Source: Nymphalis io
Taxonomy: Eukaryota > Arthropoda > Insecta > Lepidoptera > Nymphalidae
NCBI RefSeq assembly: GCF_905147045.1
Contig: NC_065888.1
Span: forward strand, 13,087,001-13,151,000
DNA length: 64,000 bases
Direction of reading: 5' to 3'
Part shown: one piece after another, positions 24,101 to 33,068 of the stretch
Position numbering within the stretch: position 1 is the stretch's first letter
How the letters are laid out: the number at the start of each line of letters is the position of its first letter
Position numbers and translations under genes: made by a program
Notes under the pieces: model-generated
What the model saw: the letters and a program-made list of their open reading frames with translations, nothing else
The model's database searches: none
What the model was told of the DNA's origin: nothing

Positions 24101-24392
24101 AACTAAGATGATACTTATTCTTTGCAATATTAGTATGTTAAATTAATTTTCTTTCAAACAACTACTTGTATTGCTGTTTTGCGGTAGATTATCTGATGAA
24201 TGGTAACTACCCAGAAGGGCTCGCACATAGTCCTATCACGTAGTGATACTTACAAATATAATATCATTCTTAACGTCCTTGGGATCAGGAGGAACCAGCG
24301 CTCTCCACATTCCTCGAATCGTTTCATAGTTGACTTTAATGAGAGTCCACAGGAATTCGAACAAAAGGCTTATTGCTCCTTGTATATCCACC
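17088..24392 (-). CDS. SDR16C-type membrane short-chain dehydrogenase/reductase, spliced gene
   Basis: Six exons join in frame on the - strand: 24392-24254, 23848-23697, 23534-23357, 20741-20556, 18341-18159 and 17168-17088, encoding 305 residues without the short first exon. Numbering from the first complete codon, about 46 residues form a hydrophobic N-terminal segment. Next come the dinucleotide motif TGTGHGIG (48-55), VCVDIN whose Asp (73) favours NAD(H), CDV (98-100), NNAG (125-128), catalytic Ser about 178 in MSSMAG, and YCGSK with Tyr191 and Lys195. CPYIVDTG follows the active site. This order and the N-terminal anchor fit SDR16C enzymes (epidermal retinol dehydrogenase 2, 17-beta-HSD11/13), which act on retinol, steroid or lipid alcohols at ER or lipid droplets. 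The insect substrate cannot be read from sequence. The family is usually 300-320 aa, so only a few N-terminal residues are missing. Confidence 0.92.
17341..17972. mobile_element. GC-rich retroposon 3' end inserted in an older repeat
   Basis: 17400-17840 is GC-rich, has no long frame and ends CCAAGAAAAAAAAATAAA, as a non-LTR 3' UTR would. On each side the sequence resembles one repeat also seen at 49525-49650 (GGATGGTGTTCGGTC before; CCATACGGGGTCGTCTATTA after). A CAGGCTG motif at both edges could be the target duplication. Confidence 0.5.
18159..18341 (-). CDS. SDR exon after the active site
   Basis: The acceptor is TTCACAG and the donor GTAAGC; phase 0 on both sides. It encodes 61 residues: IKFTTICPYIVDTGLCKKPR through VNAGEAADIIVDAVRREI to LHFLIR. 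The PxxVxTG turn contacts the nicotinamide in SDR enzymes. Confidence 0.92.
18450..18668 (+). repeat. Family B SINE, diverged, in SDR intron
   Basis: GCCGAAATGGCCTCGTAGTT head, CATCGTAAGGAAACCTGTGT middle, AAAGGAGGCC near the end. Confidence 0.7.
18806..19066 (-). repeat. Family A repeat, diverged, in SDR intron
   Basis: Same segment order as the consensus but many changes; the internal GCGCCACCAACC part is damaged. Confidence 0.7.
19343..19440 (+). repeat. Family E remnant (ACTAATATTATAAA-type)
   Basis: CATACTAATATTATAAAGAG, then GTTTGTTTTTCGG. This start is widespread in lepidopteran genomes; class not certain. Confidence 0.5.
20117..20289 (+). mobile_element. Possible partial hAT-type MITE in SDR intron
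   Basis: Begins CAGGTCTGGATTAACCATG, then GGGCTCGTAGGCAATATAAG and TTGGGCCC. I recall this as a hAT-like non-autonomous element in arthropods. The matching right end is absent; the sequence runs into the family C tail at 20290. Confidence 0.4.
20290..20445 (+). repeat. Family C tail module alone
   Basis: GGCATCTCGCGGGCCGGCAA to CACTTACCATCAGGTGGAGT and an A-run, without a tRNA head. It lies 111 bases from an SDR exon (20556). Confidence 0.8.
20556..20741 (-). CDS. SDR exon with the catalytic Ser-Tyr-Lys
   Basis: The acceptor is TCGAACAG and the donor GTAAGT; phase 0 on both sides. It encodes 62 residues including GHIVAMSSMAGLIGL and NLVPYCGSKFAVRGIMEALA. The second Ser lies 13 residues before the Tyr, as is normal for the family. 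A 98-aa open frame on the opposite strand is only its shadow. Confidence 0.94.
20868..21488 (-). repeat. Family C SINE interrupted by a palindrome-bearing insert
   Basis: Body at 20868-20957 (TCTCTATTCCCTAACTTATA); resumes near 21269 (TAATCCGATCTAAACGGCAA) and ends at a tRNA-like head near 21488. The insert of about 310 bp holds a 50-bp-arm palindrome. Confidence 0.75.
21035..21260. repeat. Palindrome with perfect 50-bp arms and TA-repeat loop
   Basis: Arms are 21035-21084 and 21211-21260, identical in reverse complement. The 126-bp loop is mostly (TA)n and holds a third copy of the arm's inner end (TCTTTTACATCTAATGA near 21158). Confidence 0.9.
21778..22082 (-). repeat. Family B SINE, nearly complete
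   Basis: Reads from the 3' tail (AACAGCCTGTGAATGTCCCA) to the tRNA-like head (CCATCTCGGC-like end at 22072). In SDR intron, same strand as the SDR gene. Confidence 0.88.
22105..22355 (+). repeat. Family B SINE, strongly diverged
   Basis: GTGTTCAAACCTGGGCAAGC head and GCCTAACAGTGGGACA tail; opposite in direction to its neighbour at 21778. Confidence 0.6.
23357..23534 (-). CDS. SDR exon with CDV and NNAG motifs
   Basis: The acceptor is TTTAAAG and the donor GTGAGT. It encodes CDVTDRSAVMQLAERVGREV, then GDVSILINNAGIMP and DININANLW. NNAG stabilises the central sheet of SDR enzymes, and an Asn in the NIN stretch corresponds to the helix-4 Asn of the catalytic tetrad. Confidence 0.93.
23697..23848 (-). 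CDS. SDR exon with the cofactor-binding motif
   Basis: The acceptor is ATTAG and the donor GTAAGT. It encodes ITGTGHGIGREMALRFARLG, then GTIVCVDIN and KGKAHSY. It contains the Rossmann glycine motif and the acidic residue that ends beta-strand 2. It ends in phase 2, completing a Gln codon with the next exon (HSYQ-CDV). Confidence 0.93.
24160..24245 (-). repeat. Family A 5' fragment beside an SDR donor site
   Basis: TACTTGTATTGCTGTTTTGC through GGTAGATTATCTGATGAATGG to CCTATCACGTAGT. Its 5' end lies 9 bases from the last base of the exon at 24254. Confidence 0.65.
24254..24392 (-). CDS. SDR exon with N-terminal membrane segment
   Basis: The acceptor is TTATCAG and the donor GTAAGT. One base then 46 codons, beginning VDIQGAISLLFEFLWTLIKV and ending KDVKNDIIF, which leads into the TGxxxGIG exon. 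The segment ISLLFEFLWTLI is the hydrophobic membrane anchor typical of SDR16C. It contains no usable start codon before the anchor, so a short upstream coding exon must exist. Confidence 0.88.
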
Positions 24393-24985
24393 CTGATAAC
24401 AGAAACCGTTTCGTATATTTTTGTATATTTTCTATATTATAAAGATAGAGTGTGATAATAATCGATCGATAATCTTAATATACGCTGAGATCTAGTTAAG
24501 GGACAAAAATGATTAATGAAACAAACTTAAATATCACAGTACCTAAAAGTACGCCAGATCACATATTCAAATGGAATTATATTCTGAAAATTTAAACGAA
24601 AAGTTTCGAAATATTAACCAACAAGAAAGCGTGATTATCAGTCAATTACGTAAAGTATTTAAATAAATAATAGAAATAGTTATTATTGTTATTGGAATAA
24701 TATGTAGCTATTTATTGAAAGTATATTATCTTACTTATTTAAATATTGACACTTCGTGTCCTATTTGCATATAAAATTCTTATTATATCTTAGTGTGTTA
24801 ATTGCACATGAAATTAATTCATTACATGTCAATTCATTGTCTATCGCATTGTATATTATATTGAATATTGGCGTAAAATGTTATCAATTTAAAAAAAATG
24901 GAAATAACACTAGTAAGCTGCTCGTATCTATTTTAATTTAAAATTTACATTAGATAAATAAAGACATAACAAATCATCAAAGTTA

Positions 24986-25192
24986 AGTTACAGCCTGTAA
25001 TTGTCCCACTGATTTCCTTTTGAGGAGAAGGTTTGTAGGTTTTCACCACGCTGTTCTGTTTGTCTTATGTTTTTCTTTGCTATCGAGAATGATATTTAAA
25101 CACAAATTAATCACATGATAAATTGTTGCCTGCCCCGGCTGAACCCGCAATTTTCGTCTTGGATCTGTGGGTTCTAACCACTGGGACATCTT
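24986..25192 (-). repeat. Family B SINE, diverged
   Basis: ACAGCCTGTAATTGTCCCAC tail, GAGGAGAAGGTTTG and GGTTCTAACCACTGGGACATC head. Confidence 0.7.
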
Positions 25193-25334
25193 TTTATCTC
25201 AATAGCGCTATTAACGTCCTGGAATGTCAAGTCGTTACCTAACTCTGGCTCAACTAATATCAATAAGATCTAAAGTGGACCAGAACATGATATCGGTACA
25301 CTGAGCTGTTATAAGTAAGCATACTATTAATTAC

Positions 25335-25342
25335 TTGTACAT
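25335..25342 (-). CDS. Candidate short first coding exon of the SDR gene
   Basis: On the - strand ATGTACAA is followed by GTAATT. It has the phase needed (3n+2) and would give M-Y-K in front of VDIQGAIS. The donor and start context are weak and such short matches arise by chance. Another candidate is ATGCC before GTGACG near 26019-26025. Transcript data would decide. Confidence 0.2.
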
Positions 25343-25647
25343 GAGTCTATGACGAAAAAAAAAAATTATAATGCTATTTATAATGGATGCATTATTTATA
25401 CAAGTGCGTCGATAAACTTATTTTATTCGTTTAATATTAATTTATCATTTACCCTCATTTTCCGAAAAATTAAAGTTAAATACTTCGGTATTGAATAGGC
25501 ATTGGTCGATGGCAGCCGAAAATGTAATAAGTGAACAATGAGTATTTAAAGTCAAATTATTTAATTGACTTTGCTCCGTTTCAGAAACTGAAAGTTATTC
25601 CCTTAAAGTTTCTTATTTTAGTTAGTTGATAATCAAAGTCAAATTTG

Positions 25648-25765
25648 GGTCTGTAGTTATACTGGAAGACTTGTCTTTTAAGCCAAAACAACACTAAGTA
25701 TTATATAGTACACGCTGTTTGGTGGTAGAATATCTGTTCAGAGTGGTACTTACCCACGGGCAAAA
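25648..25765 (-). repeat. Family A remnant, strongly diverged
   Basis: Scattered matches: CAACACTAAGTATT and GGTAGAATATCTG then GTGGTACTTACCCA. Confidence 0.5.
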
Positions 25766-26005
25766 CAAAGACAAAAGACAAAGACTTAAAACTAAATTAT
25801 ATACATTTTTGAAGCATACATATAAATAATGATAAACTTTACAATAACAACCACCCAAACGGGTGGACCCAGTCAGTCATTTTTGGTACATTACTCCGTT
25901 AATAAAATAAATAGATCATCTTATTATTATAATAATATAAAGCAGTGAAGTATATAGTATACACGCCACGTACTACGCACACTTAGTGGAGTAGATGATG
26001 GTGAC

Positions 26006-26212
26006 ATGGCACAAAAACTATATGACGTTTGTCGTCACGGCATACGAATCGGTCTTGCTCCCGAGGCGCGTAAAAATATTTCATATAAAAATTTCCTAAC
26101 AGAAACTCAACCGTTTCTCGAGACATTACGAGATGTAGATGTAGAATATATTATAATATATGTTGCTTATGAAAAACATGGACAGTTAGTAAAAGTATTT
26201 AGTAAAAATTAA
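26006..26212 (+). CDS. Orphan 68-codon open frame, function unknown
   Basis: ATG to TAA, beginning MAQKLYDVCRHGIRIGLAPE. It looks more protein-like than the other small frames here (balanced charges, no repeat match), but I recognise no family. It lies upstream of the SDR exons on the opposite strand. It could be an exon remnant, a transposon fragment or chance. Confidence 0.2.
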   Translation: MAQKLYDVCRHGIRIGLAPEARKNISYKNFLTETQPFLETLRDVDVEYIIIYVAYEKHGQLVKVFSKN

Positions 26213-26787
26213 AATACTTATATAATCATGTTATCTTTACAAATTAATACAATACAATTATATCTTATGTATTATCTTGGATAATATAAAAAAACTTGTA
26301 TTGTTTCAGGGTAGCTGACCTTTAATTATACTTGTCTTATATACATACGTGAATCGATGGACTTATTTGTTTAAAATTTTGAAAGCAAATTTACTATCAG
26401 TTTACAGATGAACTTTCAAAAGTAAAACTGTCACCTTTTTGAAAAAAGCCTATTACACTTTTTATTAGGCTATAAAGACATCTGGCTACTTGATTAATTT
26501 ATATGTACAATAGACTTAGCCCACGCCCACGATGTCATTTTAAGGGAGATAAGCCATCTGCGCATTGACAGACTGTTTTTCATGATACATGCAAAATAGG
26601 AAAGAATAATGATAAAAATAACAATAGACAAAAATGTATATTTGTGTCAAATTATAAATATAGGTTACACATAGGTACACATTTGTGTCGTCAACTAAAA
26701 TGATTAATCTTATCAAGCATTTTTTATATTACGTTACGATAACAAAATCTCTAATGCTATAGAAACAGCGCCGATTCGAATTATGCT

Positions 26788-27031
26788 AGCCCGTCTGGAT
26801 AGGTAACAATATATATATAACAATAACAATACACCACTAAACGTTATAACCATACTTAGTATTATTGTTTATCGATGCGAATGGTGGGTGAGCCAGTGTA
26901 ACAAATGGTGGCACTGATGATATAAGGGACGTTTATTATTTATTATAGTGCTAATGTCTGTATGCGGTGGTGACCACTTGTCATTAGGTGACACATTTGT
27001 CAGAATCCTTGCGTATATTAAATAAAAAAAA
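26788..27031 (+). repeat. Family A remnant, diverged
   Basis: GCCCGTCTGGATAGGTA, GGTGAGCCAGTGTAAC and GGTGGTGACCACTTGTCATT are in order, with an A-run at the end. Confidence 0.65.
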
Positions 27032-27315
27032 ATGGGTTTCAAAAGAAGATACGTTATATTTTAAGAACATAGTTATAGCTATTAGAAATATATGGTGTTG
27101 TATAAAAAAGTCAGGCTTAACTTGTAATTTGAATCAAGATGTTGAAATATATTTTAAAATCTAAGTAAAAAATAAGGAGAGTAAAGGTAAATTATAATAG
27201 AAACTTGTTCTAACACATTTAGCTGTATAATAATCGTTATTTTATGTGATGTTTTATATATCTTTAATATGATTTTCTTGTACATAACAATTATTATGTC
27301 AATAATTGAATTTTA

Positions 27316-27608
27316 ACCGAGATGGCTCAGTGGTAAAAACGCGTGAATCTCAGCCGATGATCGTGGGCTTAAACTGGGCAGGCACCACTTAGTTTTCATG
27401 TGCTTAATTTGTGATTATAGTTCATCTTGTGCTTTACGGTGAAGGAAAATATGGTAAGGAAACCTGCATGTGTCTAATTTCACTGAAATTCTGCCACATG
27501 TGTATTCGACCAACCCGCGCAGGAGCAGCGTGGTGGAATAAGCTACCATACCTACTCCTCAAAAAGGGAGATGAGGCCTTAGCCCAGCAGTGGGACATTC
27601 ACAGTCTA
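27316..27608 (+). repeat. Family B SINE, nearly complete
   Basis: ACCGAGATGGCTCAGTGGTA head to GGGACATTCACAGTCTATTA tail. Confidence 0.88.
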
Positions 27609-28077
27609 TTACATTACATAATTGAATTAGAATTAAATCAAAATTACAGTTTTGTAAAGAAAATTGAATATCTTTTAATTTCACCTTTTAATAAATTTAA
27701 TCATGTTTCTAAAACAAACAATAGATAAAACTCATTGCACAATACAAGAATACTTAGATGATAATTAAGCATAGAGGTCATATTCGGTGTTTTTTCGTAA
27801 ATTAAATTTATTATACAAATTGAATACTATTGTTGCTTTATATTTCATTCCACAGAAAACTAGCTACTGAGTTTTGATTGACTTTTCAACACAATTTTCA
27901 TTTTGAGCCGATTCATTCATGTTCATCAGAATTGGTTGCTTTTAAGACAACGAGCATAGCATTAAATAAATAATATTTTTGTTTTAATATTTCTATTTCT
28001 AAAAAAAAGCTAAAAGACTTACGCTTAATGCTTTCACAAGTTACATTTAACGTTATTGAACACTTAACAGTTTTTTT

Positions 28078-28150
28078 TTTCAGCCTTTTGCCGTCCACTG
28101 CTGGACGAAAGCCTCCCCCATAGAACGCCAACCATCCCGATCTTGGGCAG
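28078..28150 (-). mobile_element. Short RTE-type LINE 3' end
   Basis: On the - strand it reads AQDRDGWRSMGEAFVQQWTA-KG-stop, the same C-terminus as at 36.0 kb, followed by an A-run (28079-28071). Only the terminal ~25 codons are present. Confidence 0.7.
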
Positions 28151-28354
28151 TCCGTCAGTCACTTAACATTTGTATTAACAATTTATTTAATAAATTGGCC
28201 ACACTGATTTTATATATAGTATAGCTATACAGCAAATTACGCGCGACAGGTCGAACGTATTTCACATTATTCAAAAGATATCTAATTTTTACTGACATTA
28301 TCCACAATCTTTTAAAATTTGATTTTTCCTTATAATAAGGCATTTTATCAACTC

Positions 28355-28482
28355 CCATTGGAGCAACGTGGAGAAATAAGCCAAGCCTCCAAACCTTCTC
28401 CTCAAGGGGCCTCTCCCCTTGAAGAAATAAGCCAAGCCTCCGAACCTTCTCCTCAAGGGGAGAGGACTTTGTGTAGCAGTGG
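28355..28482 (+). repeat. Family B tail with a tandem duplication
   Basis: The unit GAAATAAGCCAAGCCTCC plus CTTCTCCTCAAGGGG occurs at 28373-28409 and again at 28424-28460 (51-bp period). The two differ by one base in the part compared. Head and middle of the SINE are not present. Confidence 0.65.
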
Positions 28483-28769
28483 ATTTTTTCTGGCTATTAT
28501 TTAAGTTTACTTTAATGAAACTTAGATTCACCTAATAACAATTGACACTCAATAAACTAGCTGCTTGGACTGCCATAAAGAAACTAACCTATCGGAAATA
28601 ACGTCCACGCGTTTTTACTTCTCCCATCGCAATGGAGTTAGACATTACCCTAAGTATAGGGGCAGCATCACAGTATCCCTGTAAAACTCCCTTAAAACAG
28701 TTCTGTTAAAAATATTCTATTTCGTGTATTTTCTTGAAAGTATTTATTTTTTTACAATTTAAGGAGAAA

Positions 28770-28990
28770 GTCTTAAACTAATTCCACTATACTACTGTAA
28801 CGGTTCTATCACAATCGGCAGATTTTCATTCGACACATGCAACCTGCATCCTCACGATATTTACTTTTACTGCCGAGCACACGTAAATTATAAACTTTAA
28901 TTGAGTACTAAAACAATCAAATCGCCTAGGTTGTGATCCACAATCTTCGGTTAAGATTCACTTATTCTAACCAATGGATTAGTTCAGCTC
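28770..28990 (-). repeat. Family B SINE, diverged
   Basis: CACATGCAACCTGCATCCTC, AGCACACGTAAATTATAAAC and CGGTTAAGATTCAC are recognisable body and head blocks. Confidence 0.6.
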
Positions 28991-29984
28991 CTAATACACA
29001 TGAAAATACATATAACGTAATGATAAATAACAACGAACATAAAAATACCACGAATGTTGTAATGAATGAAGCTATTTATAAATTTAATTCTAAAAATAGA
29101 AATAATAAAATGTCAATATACATATTATTATTAAACGCATTGTTATAATATATAATAAACGAAAATAACTCACATTTTTAAATACGTGCTAGCTTGCCGG
29201 CACTCTTAAGGAAATTCACATAATAATGAAGTTGATAAGTGATAAACGCGAGTTGTTTGTAATACAAGCTATGAACTTTGGATTTCTTCTGATAATAATT
29301 TCACGTTAGCATTTTATTAATCTGTACAGTTTAGACACAATGTTATATGATTCTAAAAACGAACTTTACGCAGCGAACCATGGTTTTATTTATAGAAAGT
29401 TTAGTAATCGATAGCGTCTATTTTAAAAACGCGTCAACACTAAATAATGAATGAAGGTCTTATGTTATTTATTTATTAGGATTATTGCTCTGTTATTTTC
29501 GTTTATTTTATTAATATTATAATATAATTGTTACATGGTATATTTTTTTGATATATTTTTAGCAAATCGTAAACAACGCTGTAGGTCTCTTAGTAATCCG
29601 TAAGAACAGACTCGAAACTAACCGCAGAAATCTGTCAAAATGTGATATGTCGCATGCTTTGAGCATAACAATTATAACATTTCAAGTAACACATCCAAAT
29701 AGTAATCACCATAAGTCGGTTGTCAAAATTTAACGGGAAGTAATATAGTTAGTTACCATAGAATAAAAAAAAAACATTAATTAAAAAAATTATGAATCAA
29801 ACCATCATTTACAATATACTAGAAAACTTTATTATATCATTTTTTCGAATGAGTTTGATTGAAAGTCTATTCAGACTATTCAAATCGCCTTGTGTGTTAT
29901 AAAATGTTCTACCAAATGCTATTGCATATTATTATCAGTTAGAACTAAATCATCATTTAGCTTTTAACAGAATCCTGTCTCTAG

Positions 29985-30080
29985 TAGCTTGTTAGTTTAT
30001 AAGGCTGTGCATCCCGGTGCATTCAAAACCCGGGTCAGATCAATATAAAGTTATTGTGTTCTTGCGTCAAGAATACAAGA
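29985..30080 (+). repeat. Family C tRNA-like head, diverged
   Basis: AGTAGCTTGTTAGTTTATAA, AAAACCCGGGTCAGAT and AAAGTTATTGTGTTCTTGC follow the family C order. Confidence 0.5.
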
Positions 30081-30224
30081 TCTTTTCGCTGTTGTAAAAA
30101 GTAACTATTAATCATAAAAACAGTGATTGTTTATAATGATATTATGATCAGAAAGGACGATGGAGGTCCACACTTGAATACAAAATCTCTTCAAAACAAG
30201 GGTGATTGACGTAACAAGATATGA

Positions 30225-30332
30225 GTTACATAGACAACACGGGAATATTAGTAAGTATTGCTGATTGGCGCTAGAATATCTGATGTGTGGGTGATACCCA
30301 GACGGGCTTGCACAAGGCTTTACCACCAAGTA
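30225..30332 (-). repeat. Family A 5' fragment
   Basis: Matches AATATCTGATGTGTGGGTG, ACCCAGACGGGCTTGCAC and TTTACCACCAAG. Confidence 0.6.
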
Positions 30333-31354
30333 ATTTTCTAGTAACAAATAGTACCAAGTTGTTATTATTCTTTGCTTTTGACATATGTTCTTTACTAAGT
30401 TTAATACGACTTGACTTTAGTTAGGGAAAACTTTTCGCCTCAGAAAAGTTTTTCACAAACTCTACATATACAAAGTTGCACCGCATATTCATCCTTAAAA
30501 ATTTCATTTCATCGTTCCAAAAGTAATTTTACTTAAAAAATACACAGACATACTTCCCGTTGATTATATATATAGGGACTGATAACGTCGTCTGATAACG
30601 CATTATACAAGATAGCACAATAAAGGAGAAACTTGTTTCGGGTTAATGTCTAATTTATAAGCAATGTTTGTTGAAGTAATAATAAAAATATTTAATAGTT
30701 TCGCTTAAATAAAACTAAAGCGATAATAAAAAAAAAAGTGTTGTTACAACAATTTGTAAATTCACGATAACGGTGATTATTTTGATAGTCATTGTTAATC
30801 ATGTATAATATATCCCCTGTTTATAGCGGGATATAAAGATAGGCTCTTAATATCTAGTTTCCGACTCCACAAAGTCGATATATACTTCCAGGGTCGAGGT
30901 ATTAGTTTCTGTAATGAAATTCCGCATATATTTTTAACTTACCCAATAATTATTAAGTTTATTTATTGTACTAATATTTTAGAACACATGAATTTTAACA
31001 TCATGCTTTTTTATTTATTTATTTATTTATATTTATAATAGCACACTTACATTATACATATAAAGCATTGAAAAGATTAATTTATAAAACAATAATAGTA
31101 TATCTAATATGCGTGTTAATTACAAGTGTACATAGCACTTCCAGATTCATCTAATCGAATTCAAATTAAAAGTAACAAAAAGTCATCAGTAATTTAAAAA
31201 AAAAAGTCAAATTTAAATAATAAATAATGTCATTATTATAATAAAAATCAATCGACGAAATATAATTAAAAAAAATTTAAAATACTAATTAAAACTAATC
31301 ATGCATTTTATAATAATTACGTAACTTAATTTGTGTCTGTTTTAACATGAATTT

Positions 31355-31545
31355 TAACATAATTTTCATGTGCTTCATTTGTGTTTCGTCTCTGAAAACA
31401 TCTTGGTGACAGCTGCAAGTGTCTCATTTCACTGAAATTCCACCAGATATGCAGTGTGGAGCAGCGTGGTGGAATAAGCTTCTAACCTTCTCTTCAAAAA
31501 GACTGGGGGCCTCAGCCCAGCATTAATTTGAATGCTGTTGCTTTA
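31355..31545 (+). repeat. Family B SINE, head missing
   Basis: TTTTCATGTGCTTCATTTGT to GGAGCAGCGTGGTGGAATAA and CTCAGCCCAGCATTA. Confidence 0.75.
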
Positions 31546-31870
31546 CTTTATTACTAAAATATTATATTGTTATATAGATGATAAAAAGCACGAAGTTAGT
31601 AGTTAGTTTGCTTGAGTTTAAAATTGAATTGTATTTTAAGCCAACGAAAATAAAAGAAAGAAGTTATCAAATCGACGTGTAAATGACATGTAGTATGTAC
31701 CTGAGTGGCTTTAATAATTATTTTAAATATTTTACAAAATAAAAAATTTGAACCAAACCGTGCGCCATTTTCGAGATACACGAAATAAATTTATACATAA
31801 AAATTATATTAGATTACATTTAATAGAAATGGTATACATATTATTAAAATGTATATATTATTATTTAAAA

Positions 31871-32077
31871 GCCGAGATGGCCTAGTGGTTAGAACGCGTG
31901 AATCTTAACCGACGATCGTAGGTTCAAACTCGAGCAAGCACCACTGAATTTTCATGTGCTTAATTTGTGATTATAATTCATCTCGTGCTTTACGGTGAAG
32001 GAAAACATCGTGAAGAAACCTGCATGTGTCTAATTAACATGATATATATAAGCAGTGGGACATTAACAGGCTGTTAC
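31871..32077 (+). repeat. Family B SINE with internal deletion
   Basis: A well-kept head (GCCGAGATGGCCTAGTGGTT, box B GTAGGTTCAAACTCG). The sequence then jumps from TGTCTAATT to AGCAGTGGGACATTAACAGG, losing about 110 bp. Confidence 0.85.
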
Positions 32078-32299
32078 TCTTACCGTTTTTGTTAACACCT
32101 TTCTGTTATTTAATTGGTAGAAAAGAGTTTCTCAAAGTACTGAATTTCTTGTCGATTGTTCTGATTACAATTTCATTCCAAGCCGGTGTTTGCTTAACAT
32201 TAAATTCAATTCTGTAAAATGACGATTCAAAAATGCTTTTGAGCCTCTTTGAATAAAGGTTATTTTGATTTTATAGATTTTAAGCCTTGTATTATGTAT

Positions 32300-32525
32300 G
32301 ACTGCCTCGTTGGTCTAGTGGCAAGATATAAGGTCGCAGATCAAGAGAGTAATAGGGTTTTTCTGTCGATGAATCTCAGACGTAGGCCGGATTCTGGAAG
32401 TTGGAAGTGAATACACGCCGGTGCGTCGGAAAGCATTCAAAACTCTGCGCCTGAACTCTTTCCATTATAATATGTCCTTCGCAGCTGGCTCGGCGATGCT
32501 GTAAATGTCAGATCAAATAAAAATG
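32300..32525 (+). repeat. Family C-headed SINE with a different tail
   Basis: Head GACTGCCTCGTTGGTCTAGT then GGAAGTGAATACACGCCGGT to CTCGGCGATGCTGTAAATGT and AATAAAAA. The tail differs from both the 7.0-kb and 57.5-kb copies, so it is a subfamily or chimera. Confidence 0.7.
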
Positions 32526-32702
32526 GTATTTTCACAATTAAAAAAAATAATGAAAATAGAATTGACATTTTTGGATCGTTAAATTTTATTTCAATTATTA
32601 CGCACACATGATTGCTTATTTAATAAGATGGACTTGTTTATGTATAGGAAACATTCATGAACTTTAAACCTCGGTACATAGCTAGTAAGACTTTTTTTAT
32701 AT

Positions 32703-32753
32703 AAAATATATATTAAAATGACGAATCAAATTCATCATTTTAATATATATTTT
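32703..32753. repeat. 19-bp-arm AT-rich hairpin
   Basis: AAAATATATATTAAAATGA (32703-32721) and its reverse complement (32735-32753), 13-nt spacer. Confidence 0.8.
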
Positions 32754-33011
32754 TATAATAAAAACGCCTGATATAAATTATTAGCAAAAAAGGATTTAAG
32801 CATGTACGTGGTTTGTGTAGGCGTCAATATTTATTTCTCATGTAAAAGAGAAAATATTTAATAAATTATTTAGAGGCGTTCAGATGCCAACGACCTGGAA
32901 GGAAAAACATTCAGGCACATCAAATTACTAAGCTCACAAGATACACCATCTCTCTACTATTTTGAAATAGAAAGTTCTCAACTCTATTTTTTGATAATAT
33001 TCGGAGTATCA

Positions 33012-33068
33012 TCGATTGTGAGGATCACCTCACAATCGAAGATAATCATTACCATCATGGTAATGATT
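33012..33068. repeat. Two adjacent 12-bp hairpins
   Basis: Hairpin 1: TCGATTGTGAGG / ATCA / CCTCACAATCGA (33012-33039). Hairpin 2: AATCATTACCAT / C / ATGGTAATGATT (33044-33068). Only four bases separate them. Confidence 0.88.

Noticed and set aside
27411..27728. 105-codon + strand open frame, the longest in the window
   Set aside because: It is read through a family B SINE; the same frame is broken in other copies.
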